From assembly GCA_949915775.1 (NCBI GenBank), contig CATLEG010000008.1:1-37977 (forward strand): DNA of 37,977 nt. Direction: 5' to 3'. The translations under genes and the position numbers were made by a program. Positions within the stretch are counted from its first letter, which is position 1. Each line of letters begins with the position of its first letter. This DNA comes from an uncultured Candidatus Melainabacteria bacterium. GTDB lineage: Bacteria; Cyanobacteriota; Vampirovibrionia; Gastranaerophilales; Gastranaerophilaceae. This document shows, in pieces, positions 6,623 to 14,341 of the stretch. The notes beneath the pieces are model-generated. The model was given only the letters and a program-made list of their open reading frames with translations. It searched no databases and was not told the DNA's origin.

Positions 6623-7030
6623 TTAATTTTTAATTAAATCATTCCATTGTTTTTTCTTTTGTTCAAACTTTTGTTGTCTTGCTTTAGAAGCATCTTGTCT
6701 AGCTTTTTTATCAGCTTCTACTTTTTTTTGAAAGTCTGCTTTTTGTTTAGCTTGAGCATCTTTTTTAGCCTGAATTTGTTTGTTAAATTCTTGTTGTTTT
6801 TTAGCGTTAGCATCTTTTTGTGCTTGGATTTTTTTCTGATATTCAGCTTGTTGTTTTGCTCTTGCATCTTGACGAGCTTTTTGCTGTTGTTGTAATTGTT
6901 TTTCTTTGTCAGTAACTTTTTGAGTGTATTTGTTTACAAACTGACCTGTGTAAGTTGAATTGTCAGCTGCTTTTACAGCAGTTGTACCGGCCATAACCAA
7001 AACTAAAGTTGCAATTAATAATTTTTTCAT
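6623..7030 (-). CDS. exported Lys/Gln-rich helical repeat protein
   Basis: No family recognised. The 135-residue product starts with a Sec signal peptide (MKKLLIATLVLVMAGTTA, cleavage probably after AVKA near residue 21). The mature part is almost wholly A, K, Q, D, E and R. Three 18-residue repeats run from about 56 to 109, beginning ARAKQQAEY, ANAKKQQEF and AQAKQKADF, each with one aromatic residue at position 9; a partial fourth unit follows. Eighteen residues is five turns of an alpha helix, so a long, charged single helix or coiled coil is expected in the periplasm or on the surface. A clear terminator follows. Function unknown. Confidence 0.8.
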   Translation of the reverse strand: MKKLLIATLVLVMAGTTAVKAADNSTYTGQFVNKYTQKVTDKEKQLQQQQKARQDARAKQQAEYQKKIQAQKDANAKKQQEFNKQIQAKKDAQAKQKADFQKKVEADKKARQDASKARQQKFEQKKKQWNDLIKN

Positions 7031-7095
7031 TTTCTACCCTTTCTGATGACTTTCGTCAATCACTAAATCCTTCTGATATTATAACGATTATTATA

Positions 7096-7797
7096 CTAAA
7101 TTTGTTCATACATTGCAATAATTTTTTTAATACCTTCTTTTGCGGTGTTAAAAATTTGCAGCATTTGTTCTTGTTCAAAAGGTTCACCTTCCGCGGTTGT
7201 TTGAAATTCAATGATTTTACCGCTTTTAGTAAGAACAATATTGCTGTCTACTTGAGCATGAGAGTCTTCAATATAATTTAAATCCAGCCTGATGTCACCA
7301 TCGACAATACCGGCTGAAATCGCACCGATTGGTTCAATAATAGGACTTTCTTTGAGTGTACCGTTTGCAATAAGTTTTTCTATTGCAATTTTTAGAGCCA
7401 AAAAGCCGCCGCAAATACTTGCAGTTCTAGTTCCTCCGTCTGCTTGAATTACATCGGCATCAATTGTAATTGTTAAATCAGGCATTTTTTCTAGATCTAT
7501 ACACGCTCTTAAACTTCTGCCGATTAGACGCTGAATTTCTTGAGTTCTGCCTGAAATTTTTGTTCTTTCTCTTTGGCATCTTGTATTTGTTGCAGATGGC
7601 AGTAATGAATATTCAGCAGTCAGCCAGCCTTTTTTTTCTTCTTTATCCATCCATTTTGGTTTTCCTTCTTCAACAGAGGCGGTAGTAATAACTCTTGTGT
7701 CGCCAAATTCTACAAGAACAGAGCCAAGCGCGTGTTTTGTAAAATCTTTTGTAAATTTAATTTCTCTTGTTTCGTTGTTTTTTCTGTCTACTCTCAT
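7096..7797 (-). CDS. rph: ribonuclease PH
   Basis: This 233-residue enzyme trims tRNA 3' ends by phosphorolysis, forming a hexameric ring in the cytoplasm. Family motifs are RVDRKNNETREI at the N-terminus, VLVEFGDTRVI (about 28-38), GWLTAEYSLLPSATNTR (about 57-73), RTQEIQRLIGRSLRA with the conserved RxxxxxRLIGR pattern, and DADVIQADGGTRTASI (about 113-128). The length is near the usual 238. It overlaps by 4 bases the upstream zinc-ribbon gene, implying translational coupling, and ends a three-gene minus-strand unit that also holds a membrane protein. Confidence 0.96.
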   Translation of the reverse strand: MRVDRKNNETREIKFTKDFTKHALGSVLVEFGDTRVITTASVEEGKPKWMDKEEKKGWLTAEYSLLPSATNTRCQRERTKISGRTQEIQRLIGRSLRACIDLEKMPDLTITIDADVIQADGGTRTASICGGFLALKIAIEKLIANGTLKESPIIEPIGAISAGIVDGDIRLDLNYIEDSHAQVDSNIVLTKSGKIIEFQTTAEGEPFEQEQMLQIFNTAKEGIKKIIAMYEQI

Positions 7798-8021
7798 GAT
7801 TTTTTACCCTCATAATCCCACATATAAATCTGACCGCAATATTTACATACTGCATGTTCATTCATAAATTGTAAATCCGGAATAAATTTATATCCATCTA
7901 CGGTTATTTCAATGTCTCCGTCTTTATTGTATTCTTGCAAAAATCTCTTTTCACCGTTGTAATCAGGTGAAAACATTAATTCAAATTTATCGATAGATTT
8001 ACAATTTTTGCATATAAACAT
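7794..8021 (-). CDS. small zinc-ribbon protein of unknown function
   Basis: The 75-residue protein has two CxxC knuckles, C4/C7 and C59/C62, spaced as in a zinc ribbon, with a hydrophilic beta-rich middle (DGDIEITVDGYKFIP). No known family was recognised. It is sandwiched between rph, which it overlaps by 4 bases, and the membrane protein gene, whose stop codon it overlaps. The three are almost certainly cotranscribed. An RNA-linked role next to rph is only a guess. Confidence 0.75.
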   Translation of the reverse strand: MFICKNCKSIDKFELMFSPDYNGEKRFLQEYNKDGDIEITVDGYKFIPDLQFMNEHAVCKYCGQIYMWDYEGKKS

Positions 8022-9031
8022 TAATATTCGTCATCCTCCAGTCTTGCGCGGCGAATGATTTCCGGATCTATTCCTCTTTTTTCTATTTTAAAGTTTTCCG
8101 GTAATTTTTTTGTTTTAGTTGATTTTTTAGGCTTTCTAACAATTTTTTTAGATTTTTCTACTGGTTCTGCAAAATTTCTATACCATAAAGTCCAGCAAAT
8201 ACTTCTTATTGGAAGAGAATATCCTACAATAATAAATAAAACCATTTGCTTTATTATATTTGAAGCGATAATTGCCGGTGTTATGCCAAATTTCTCTACG
8301 GTTTCCAATGGTAATGTAAATGCCCATGTCTCAAAAATTTTTGATAATACATTTGTAAGATTTAAATAATCAAAAATAACTGATAATCCTGCCGGCAGCA
8401 AGTAGTATGTAAATATAAAAAGTATTAACATCAATAAAAATGTTTTTGTAAAATTGCCTTTGATAAGTTCAAAACTTCTTCTGAAATATCCTACAGGCGA
8501 AAGACCATTTTCAAATGTAAATACTTGGAATATTAAAATGAAATATATAAAGAACACAAATCCTAAAATCCAGAATACGGGAATTATTGCGAGAAATGTA
8601 AAAATTCCGAACAAAAACCATAAAATTATATATGAGAATGTTTTGTTTGTAATAACTTGATTGTGAGCTTTAAAATCGTATACTCTACCGGTGTTTAGAT
8701 AGCCGTCAGTCATAGAGTTTAATGCTCCGTAAGCTACAAGGTAATCCCAAAATGCTTTCGTAAATATTATAAGTCCCGGTATTACAAGAGCTATACTTGT
8801 TATAAGCATTGTGGACATATCATTTAAAACCGGATATTTTACAACTAAATTCTGATAATTATGACTAAACCAATATGTCATTCCGAATATCATAAAAAGA
8901 CCGGCAATCTGACCTAAAACAGGGAATGTCATATATAATAAAAATTTATGTATATTTAGGCAATATATTTTTAAACCTTCAAAAAATATTGTAAGAACAC
9001 TTTTTTTGCCCTCTTTGTAAGATGTGCTCAT
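8021..9031 (-). CDS. polytopic membrane protein of unknown function
   Basis: The 336-residue product is counted from the ATG at 9031, which has AGAGG five bases upstream; an in-frame codon 14 triplets earlier lacks a ribosome site. Hydrophobic stretches suggest about six membrane segments: FLLYMTFPVLGQIAGLFMIF, a long one around MLITSIALVIPGLII, two around FSYIILWFLFGIFTFLAII and ILGFVFFIYFILIF, one at TFLLMLILFIFTYYLLP, and one near MVLFIIVGYSLP. The C-terminal 60 residues are very basic (KKIVRKPKKSTKTKK) and probably cytoplasmic. No transporter signature or catalytic motif was seen. It is the first gene of the rph unit. Confidence 0.7.
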   Translation of the reverse strand: MSTSYKEGKKSVLTIFFEGLKIYCLNIHKFLLYMTFPVLGQIAGLFMIFGMTYWFSHNYQNLVVKYPVLNDMSTMLITSIALVIPGLIIFTKAFWDYLVAYGALNSMTDGYLNTGRVYDFKAHNQVITNKTFSYIILWFLFGIFTFLAIIPVFWILGFVFFIYFILIFQVFTFENGLSPVGYFRRSFELIKGNFTKTFLLMLILFIFTYYLLPAGLSVIFDYLNLTNVLSKIFETWAFTLPLETVEKFGITPAIIASNIIKQMVLFIIVGYSLPIRSICWTLWYRNFAEPVEKSKKIVRKPKKSTKTKKLPENFKIEKRGIDPEIIRRARLEDDEY

Positions 9032-9049
9032 TTTTCCTCTTTTGCTTTT

Positions 9050-9074
9050 AATGATTATTTGACATATAATCATT
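9050..9074. promoter_or_regulatory. perfect inverted repeat in a divergent promoter region
   Basis: AATGATTAT (9050-9058) and ATAATCATT (9066-9074) are exact reverse complements around a 7-base spacer. The spacer and left arm include TTGACA at 9059-9064, and TATAAT occupies 9065-9070. A -35 of TTGCTT (9042-9047) lies 17 bases before that TATAAT. The element lies between the divergent membrane protein and PHP genes, so it is a candidate operator for both. Confidence 0.5.
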
Positions 9075-9085
9075 TTATAACAAAT

Positions 9086-9694
9086 ATGGAAAATTTTACA
9101 AAAGAAGATTTTATAAATAACAAAGTTAACTTACATATACATACAACATTTTCGGATGGAAAAGCTGAGGCTTGTGATATTTTAAAACAGGCAAAAGAAA
9201 AAGGGTATAAAAAGATTGCGATATGTGATCATAATACTATTGAGGCGCATAAAGCAATTCAGGATGAAATCCTTATTCCAGCTGTAGAATTTGATGTTTG
9301 GTGCGGATATGTGTTTATGCATCTCTTGGCATACGGAATTGATGTAAATAATCAAGAATTACAGTCTTTTTGTGCAAAAAATAAAAAAGAAACTGAACTT
9401 GATATTATTAGATTTTTTTCAAAACGCGATATTAAAAAACTTATTAAAGCTATTCATAATGCCGGAGGAGTTGCGGTTCTTGCACATCCTTGCTGCTGCT
9501 GGGCGTTAAATCTTGAGAAATTTGTAAAAAAGCTTATTTCTTATGGTTTGGACGGAATCGAAGTTTATTATCCTTATCCAAGATGGCGAAAATATGTAAA
9601 ATTTTCTCATCCTGATCAAGTCGAAAAAATCGCAGACAAATACGGTTTAATAAAAACCGGCGGAACAGATTTACACAGGAAATATTTGTTTTAA
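9086..9694 (+). CDS. PHP-domain metal-dependent phosphoesterase
   Basis: This 202-residue protein has the four PHP metal-ligand motifs in order: HIHTTFSDG, ICDHN, an AVEFDV acidic site, AHPCCCW, and GTDLH near the C-terminus. Stand-alone PHP enzymes of this type (YciV/RNase AM-like) hydrolyse nucleotide or oligonucleotide phosphoesters; the exact substrate cannot be read from sequence. I place the start at the ATG at 9086 because the in-frame TTG at 9059 belongs to a TTGACA box. No Shine-Dalgarno is visible, so a near-leaderless mRNA is possible. It is transcribed divergently from the membrane protein gene. Confidence 0.85.
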   Translation: MENFTKEDFINNKVNLHIHTTFSDGKAEACDILKQAKEKGYKKIAICDHNTIEAHKAIQDEILIPAVEFDVWCGYVFMHLLAYGIDVNNQELQSFCAKNKKETELDIIRFFSKRDIKKLIKAIHNAGGVAVLAHPCCCWALNLEKFVKKLISYGLDGIEVYYPYPRWRKYVKFSHPDQVEKIADKYGLIKTGGTDLHRKYLF

Positions 9695-9738
9695 TAAAAA
9701 AATATAAATTGGTATATGTAACAATAACTTAATAAAAT

Positions 9739-9766
9739 TTTACAAAGCTGGAAACCCTTGTATAAT
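9739..9766 (+). promoter_or_regulatory. promoter for the unknown protein gene at 9865
   Basis: TTTACA (9739-9744), a 16-base spacer and a perfect TATAAT (9761-9766). The predicted leader is about 90 bases and contains the self-complementary AAAATTTTGAAATTTT (near 9798-9813) and GCATAG/TATGC segments, so it can fold. The leader ends in AAAGGAGAGG before the ATG. Confidence 0.6.
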
Positions 9767-9864
9767 TGCTCATAGCATAGCATTTTTGTGCTCTTACAAA
9801 ATTTTGAAATTTTATGCTGCGATTTGTTTTTATATAAATAGAGATATTAAGCAAAGGAGAGGCT

Positions 9865-10938
9865 ATGGTTCAAATTAATGTTGGCAGCACGAACGGAATT
9901 ACTTATGCAATTAAAGCAGAAATTGAAAAACGTGGTGAGAAAATTACAAATAATAACTTATCCATTTGGCAAAGTGTTATGAGTGAAATTAAATCTTCAC
10001 AAAATACTACCAAAAATCTTTATACAGGGGGAGACGATATTGATAATTTAAATAATAAAAAAAATTGGAAATCAGATTTTCAAGTTAATAAAAATCAAAT
10101 AATGGAACTTGCAGAAGAAAGCTGGAATAAAATTGTTAATCTGTTAACAGGAAAAACAACTGAAACAAAGCCTAAAACATCAGTTTTACCTGAATCAAAC
10201 GGAAATAAACCTGCTGCTGACATTCCTAAGGATGTGACAGTAAAAAAAGATTTGGGAAATAACCCAACTCCGATTTCAATAACAGATTATGCTATTAATA
10301 AAGGCTTACAAGATCCAATAAGTATGGAATTAAAAGCAAATTCAACGCCTTTGACAAATATGACAGGACCGTCGCCGGCTGAAAACCCGAAATATGATGC
10401 TATAGCCAGAGGCTCTTTAGACAAAAGTTCTGCACCTTTAAAAACTTCTTCTGAAAATGAGCAATTAGAAGCTTATTTGGAAAAAGATTCTACATTTCAA
10501 AAATATAATAATATACTGTTAAATATGAAAGATGAAATAGATGCTTTAAAACAACAGTATGGCATTATAGATAATACAATAGATAGAGATACTAACTGGA
10601 AAGAACATCTTGATATTGAAGCGGATAATCTTAGAAAATATATAGGTATGTCTGATGAGGACAGAAGTAAATATGATTATTATAAAGAATTAAAGGCAGA
10701 TTTATCAAGTTACAAAAACCTGATGAAAAATTGGCAAAATGGCAGAAAAGCAAATAAATTTGATTGTACTAAATCTGTAAATGGCTATATTTTAAAAGAT
10801 GTACATTATACAAATGTAACTTTGATAACTTTAAAGAATGGTGAAAGAGCATATAAAGCAGACCAAGGAACATTTTATCCAGACAGAGATGGTTATCCCA
10901 GCAAAAAAAGTGTTCCCGCTGACCTTATTTCGGATTAA
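9865..10938 (+). CDS. hydrophilic protein of unknown function
   Basis: Not recognised. The 357-residue product has no signal peptide or membrane segment. The N-terminal ~95 residues look folded and helical (GITYAIKAEIEKRGEKITN; IMELAEESWNKIVNLL). Residues about 100-205 are rich in T, P, N, K and S and probably disordered. The C-terminal part (about 205-357) contains a helical region (LNMKDEIDALKQQYGIID) and a possible beta-rich end (VTLITLKNGERAYKAD). A strong promoter and AAAGGAGAGG ribosome site support expression. It has no close functional neighbours: PHP gene upstream, convergent dapB downstream. It may be a lineage-specific protein. Confidence 0.75.
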   Translation: MVQINVGSTNGITYAIKAEIEKRGEKITNNNLSIWQSVMSEIKSSQNTTKNLYTGGDDIDNLNNKKNWKSDFQVNKNQIMELAEESWNKIVNLLTGKTTETKPKTSVLPESNGNKPAADIPKDVTVKKDLGNNPTPISITDYAINKGLQDPISMELKANSTPLTNMTGPSPAENPKYDAIARGSLDKSSAPLKTSSENEQLEAYLEKDSTFQKYNNILLNMKDEIDALKQQYGIIDNTIDRDTNWKEHLDIEADNLRKYIGMSDEDRSKYDYYKELKADLSSYKNLMKNWQNGRKANKFDCTKSVNGYILKDVHYTNVTLITLKNGERAYKADQGTFYPDRDGYPSKKSVPADLISD

Positions 10939-10949
10939 TTAAGTCTATC

Positions 10950-11699
10950 TTAAAGTATATTTTCCAAACCATATGTGAAATCATTATTTTCACAAACATG
11001 CTTAACAGCTAATAAAACACCCTGCATATAACATTTTCTGTCCATAGAATCATGTCTTATAGTCATGATTTGACCGGAAGAACCAAAAATAACTTCTTGA
11101 GATGCTATATAACCGGGCATTCTAACAGAATGAATATGAATATTTGCATAAGATGTGCCTCCGCGAGAACCTTCTATTGTTTCAACTTCTGCACAATTCC
11201 CTTTTGCAAAATCTGATTTTGCTTCTGCCATTAAGTTTGCTGTTTTTATTGCAGTACCGGATGGAGCATCTTTTTTCTGATTATGGTGAAGTTCAATGAT
11301 TTCCGCATTATCGAAATATTTTGCTGCAAGTTTTGAAAACATCATCATCAAAACTGCTCCTGTAGAAAAATTTGGTGCAATCAAGCAACCGGTATTTTTT
11401 TCTTGAGAAAGATTTTTTAATTCTTCAATTTGAACATCTGTCAAACCAGTTGTGCCGATTACGATTTTTATACCGTTGTTCAAGCAGTATAATGCATTCT
11501 CATAAATTGATTTTGGCTGTGTAAAATCAATTAAAACATCAATATCTTCAACTCTATTTGCTTCTTCAATTGTGTGATACATACCCTCAGATGCTATATC
11601 AATTTTTGCTGTTAGTTCTGTGTATTCACAATCTGTAACAGCCTGGCAAACTTCTTGCCCCATTTTACCTAACGCACCGCATACTGCTATTTTAATCAT
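10950..11699 (-). CDS. dapB: 4-hydroxy-tetrahydrodipicolinate reductase
   Basis: The 249-residue enzyme reduces HTPA with NAD(P)H in the diaminopimelate/lysine pathway. It shows the Rossmann motif VCGALGKMG (about 6-14), IDFTQP, GTTGL, APNFSTGAVLMM, the catalytic ELHHNQKKDAPSGTA with its His pair and Lys, and GGTSYANIHIHSVRMPGY. I set the start at the ATG at 11699, which has AAGGAGAG eight bases upstream; a longer in-frame N-terminus would cross the promoter region. It is transcribed divergently from the PC4-like gene and shares a short control region with it. No other lysine pathway gene is nearby. Confidence 0.95.
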   Translation of the reverse strand: MIKIAVCGALGKMGQEVCQAVTDCEYTELTAKIDIASEGMYHTIEEANRVEDIDVLIDFTQPKSIYENALYCLNNGIKIVIGTTGLTDVQIEELKNLSQEKNTGCLIAPNFSTGAVLMMMFSKLAAKYFDNAEIIELHHNQKKDAPSGTAIKTANLMAEAKSDFAKGNCAEVETIEGSRGGTSYANIHIHSVRMPGYIASQEVIFGSSGQIMTIRHDSMDRKCYMQGVLLAVKHVCENNDFTYGLENIL

Positions 11700-11713
11700 A
11701 ATTTTTCTCTCCT

Positions 11714-11732
11714 TGTTATTTTTATGATAACA
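11714..11732. promoter_or_regulatory. inverted repeat between divergent dapB and PC4-like gene
   Basis: TGTTAT (11714-11719) and ATAACA (11727-11732) are perfect reverse complements with a 7-base spacer, in the 65-base intergenic region. Both flanking genes have near-identical AAGGAGAG ribosome sites. It could be an operator or simply overlapping -10 elements. Confidence 0.35.
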
Positions 11733-11764
11733 TAAAAAAGTAAAATTTATAAGGAGAGAATAAC

Positions 11765-11995
11765 ATGGCAGATGCAAAAATTTTAGCTACTATTGAAAGA
11801 AGTGATACTGAACAATTACAAATTTCTGTAAGTGAATACAAAGGCAGAAGTTATTTGAATATGAGAATATTCTATACAACAGATGAAGGTTCAACTTGGC
11901 TTCCGACTAAAAAAGGTGTTACTTTTGCACCGGATCAATTGGATTTGTTGGAAGAAGCTATTCAGGCAGCAAGACAAGAATTTATGGCAGAGTAG
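11765..11995 (+). CDS. PC4/YdbC-like ssDNA-binding protein
   Basis: The 76-residue protein matches the transcriptional coactivator PC4 fold seen in bacterial YdbC-type proteins: KGRSYLNMRIFYTTDEGSTW (about 25-44) followed by LPTKKGVTFAPDQLDLLEEAI, where the PTKKGV segment and the C-terminal helix are characteristic. Such proteins dimerise and bind single-stranded DNA or RNA without strong sequence preference. AAGGAGAG precedes the ATG by 7 bases. It is followed 33 bases later by priA, the replication restart helicase that also acts at single-stranded DNA, and the two are probably cotranscribed; a joint role is inference. Confidence 0.8.
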   Translation: MADAKILATIERSDTEQLQISVSEYKGRSYLNMRIFYTTDEGSTWLPTKKGVTFAPDQLDLLEEAIQAARQEFMAE

Positions 11996-12028
11996 GCCTA
12001 CTCACATAATAATTTTGAAGGAGAATTT

Positions 12029-14341
12029 TTGAGTAAATATGCATCAGCACTTGTTAATATCAAAGGTCTCGGGGTTAAGACATTCAGTTATCTTATACCT
12101 GACGAGATGAAAGATAAAATCCAAATTGGACAGGCAATTCTTGTCCCATTTGGACGACAGGGGCTTGTTAATGCTTTTTGTGTGGGGTTTTCGGATTATT
12201 TGCCGGGGGATTTTAAGGTAAAAAAAATATCTAAAATCCTTGATGAAACCCCGCTTTTTTCAATTGATTATCTCAAACTTTTGGAATGGGTTGCAAATTA
12301 TTATTGTTGTGATTTAGTAACCGTTTTGAATGCTGCAATTCCATTGAAATTAATAGAAAAAGCCTCAAAAACAGAACAGCTTGTGGAATTTATTTGTTAT
12401 GACGGAGCAAGTAAACGACAGATAGAAATACTTCAACTTCTTGAAAAATCAGGCAAGATGCCTTTAATTTTGTTTGAGAAATACGCAAAAACAACACGCG
12501 CAACGATGAAAAAACTTGAACAAATCGGATGTGTAAGATTTATTCAAGAAGAGTTGTACAGAAATCCTTTAGATATTTTAAATATAACAGAGCGAGAACC
12601 GCTTTTTGAACTTTCCGGCGAGCAGAAAGAAGTTTATGAGGGAATTAAAGAAAAAATAGAAGTTCAGAAGACAAGAGGACAAGAGGACAAGCCTGTATCA
12701 GATTTAAAAAGCTTGCCATCCTGCCATCCTACCTTCCTGTCATCCACTATTTTACTCCATGGGGTTACGGCATCAGGAAAAACAGAAGTTTATTTTAAAC
12801 TTATTAATGACACCATAAAAGCTGGTAAAAATGTACTTTTTCTTGCTCCTGAAATTGCTTTAGCGTCACAGCTTACAAAACGTTTGGCAAGAAAATTTGG
12901 AACAGAAGATGTTGCAATCTGGCACAGCAGTATTTCAGACGGTGAACGTTATGATGTTTGGCAAAAACTCTATAAAAACGAAATTAAAATTCTTGCTGGA
13001 GCGCGTTCTGCTGTTTTTGCGCCATTAAAGAATATTGGACTTATAATAATTGATGAGGAGCACGAAAGTGCTTACAAACAGACAACTCCTGCCCCAAGAT
13101 ACGATGCAAGAAAAGTCGCTCAAAAACTTTCAGAATTTCATAAATGCCCGTTATTATTAGGTTCAGCGACTCCGGACATTTCATCTTATTATAGAGCGCT
13201 AAATGAAGGAAATTTATTTGAATTAAAACATCGTTATAATAACGCAAAAGTCCCGCCTGTTACTGTTATAAATATGCAGGAGCATGGTCGTGCGGCTTAT
13301 AAAAATGTTATTTCTATTCCAATGCAGACAGAGATTAGAGAAACACTTGAAAAAGGACAGCAGGTAATTCTGTTGATAAACCGCCGCGGATTTTCAACAT
13401 TTACACAATGCAAAGCCTGCGGACATGTTGTTGAATGCCCTAATTGTGCAATTCCAATGATATGGCATTCAAAAGACCAAATGCTTAAATGTCATTATTG
13501 TAATCATGTTGACTATTTTCCTGAATTCTGTCCCGAATGCGGCTCTGATGCTTTGAAAAACAGTGGAACCGGAACTCAAAAAATCGAACAATATGTAAAG
13601 GATATTTTTCCCGAATACAATATAGAACGTATAGATAGTGATATTTTGACAAGAAAAGGGGAACATATAAGGCTTTTAGAGAAATTTCAGCGTAAAGAAA
13701 TTGATATTTTGGTCGGAACTCAAATGATTGCAAAGGGATTAGATAACCCAAATGTTACGCTTGTCGGGGTAATTTCTGCTGATGCAAGTTTTAATCTTCC
13801 TGATTTTAGAGCATCGGAACGCGGTTTTCAACTTTTGACACAGGTTGCGGGACGTGCCGGAAGAGGTGAATTTGCTGGAAAAGTTTTATTTCAAACTTAT
13901 AATCCGGACTTTTATGCTTTAGAAAGTGCAAAATCTCAAAATTATAACGAATTTTATCAAACAGAAATAGCTGCACGTGCAGAATTTGACTATCCTCCCT
14001 TTAGCCAAATTGTAAGATTAGTTTTGAGTTCGGTTAATAATTTTCGCGCTGAAAAATCAGCTCAAGAAATTGCTATGCGCCTGTGTATAATGATAGAAAA
14101 ATACGGCATATCTGAAAGGTTAGAAGTTCTTGGCCCTACGCCATGCGTAATTGAGCGTATTAACAGCCAATATCGTTTTCAAATTTTAATCAAAAATAAA
14201 AATAATAAGGAGATTCCGGATCTAGTCCGGAATGACGAATATAAAAAAGGGCATCAATTTATCTCGAGTTTCTTAAATAAAATCACTCTGCCCAAAGACA
14301 TAAAAATGGTTATTGATGTTGATCCGTTGGATATTTTATGA
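12029..14341 (+). CDS. priA: primosomal protein N', replication restart helicase PriA
   Basis: The 770-residue protein reloads the replisome at stalled forks. Order of parts: N-terminal 3' DNA-binding domain (1-105), winged-helix region, helicase with Walker A GVTASGKT (about 245-252), DEEH near 341-344, the zinc region with four CxxC-type pairs (CKACG, CPNC, CHYC, CPECG, about 461-508), and helicase C motifs (IGTQMIAKGLD; GRAGRGEF). The start is TTG, supported by AAGGAG 6-9 bases upstream. Two stretches look foreign: residues about 213-239, just before Walker A, and about 728-737, encoded by palindromic repeats that keep the frame. This explains part of the extra length over E. coli PriA (about 730). 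The 3' end overlaps the convergent HD-GYP gene by 6 bases. Confidence 0.95.
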   Translation: MSKYASALVNIKGLGVKTFSYLIPDEMKDKIQIGQAILVPFGRQGLVNAFCVGFSDYLPGDFKVKKISKILDETPLFSIDYLKLLEWVANYYCCDLVTVLNAAIPLKLIEKASKTEQLVEFICYDGASKRQIEILQLLEKSGKMPLILFEKYAKTTRATMKKLEQIGCVRFIQEELYRNPLDILNITEREPLFELSGEQKEVYEGIKEKIEVQKTRGQEDKPVSDLKSLPSCHPTFLSSTILLHGVTASGKTEVYFKLINDTIKAGKNVLFLAPEIALASQLTKRLARKFGTEDVAIWHSSISDGERYDVWQKLYKNEIKILAGARSAVFAPLKNIGLIIIDEEHESAYKQTTPAPRYDARKVAQKLSEFHKCPLLLGSATPDISSYYRALNEGNLFELKHRYNNAKVPPVTVINMQEHGRAAYKNVISIPMQTEIRETLEKGQQVILLINRRGFSTFTQCKACGHVVECPNCAIPMIWHSKDQMLKCHYCNHVDYFPEFCPECGSDALKNSGTGTQKIEQYVKDIFPEYNIERIDSDILTRKGEHIRLLEKFQRKEIDILVGTQMIAKGLDNPNVTLVGVISADASFNLPDFRASERGFQLLTQVAGRAGRGEFAGKVLFQTYNPDFYALESAKSQNYNEFYQTEIAARAEFDYPPFSQIVRLVLSSVNNFRAEKSAQEIAMRLCIMIEKYGISERLEVLGPTPCVIERINSQYRFQILIKNKNNKEIPDLVRNDEYKKGHQFISSFLNKITLPKDIKMVIDVDPLDIL
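12665..12745. repeat. palindromic repeat inside priA (family D)
   Basis: The left arm is made of GAAGACAAG/GAGGACAAG units (12665-12692). The right arm, TTGCCATCCTGCCATCC with CTTCCTGTCATCC (about 12713-12745), is its imperfect reverse complement, around a loop of about 20 bases. Its length and phase leave priA open. Related arms occur at 35213-35238 and 37848-37926. Confidence 0.7.
14210..14238. repeat. short ATTCCGGA/TCCGGAAT palindrome inside priA
   Basis: ATTCCGGA-TCTAG-TCCGGAAT followed by GACGAA is a perfect small palindrome of the class of repeats that ends in AATGACGA, like family B. It encodes EIPDLVRNDE at about 728-737, in a loop near the PriA C-terminus. Confidence 0.7.

Noticed and set aside
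6647-6895. Plus-strand frame coding a very Phe/Leu-rich peptide
   Set aside because: It is the complement of the Lys/Gln-rich repeat gene, which has a signal peptide and a terminator; the antisense has neither.
9059-9085. TTG at 9059 as start of the PHP gene
   Set aside because: It is part of TTGACA inside a perfect inverted repeat, and the family motif begins well after the ATG at 9086.
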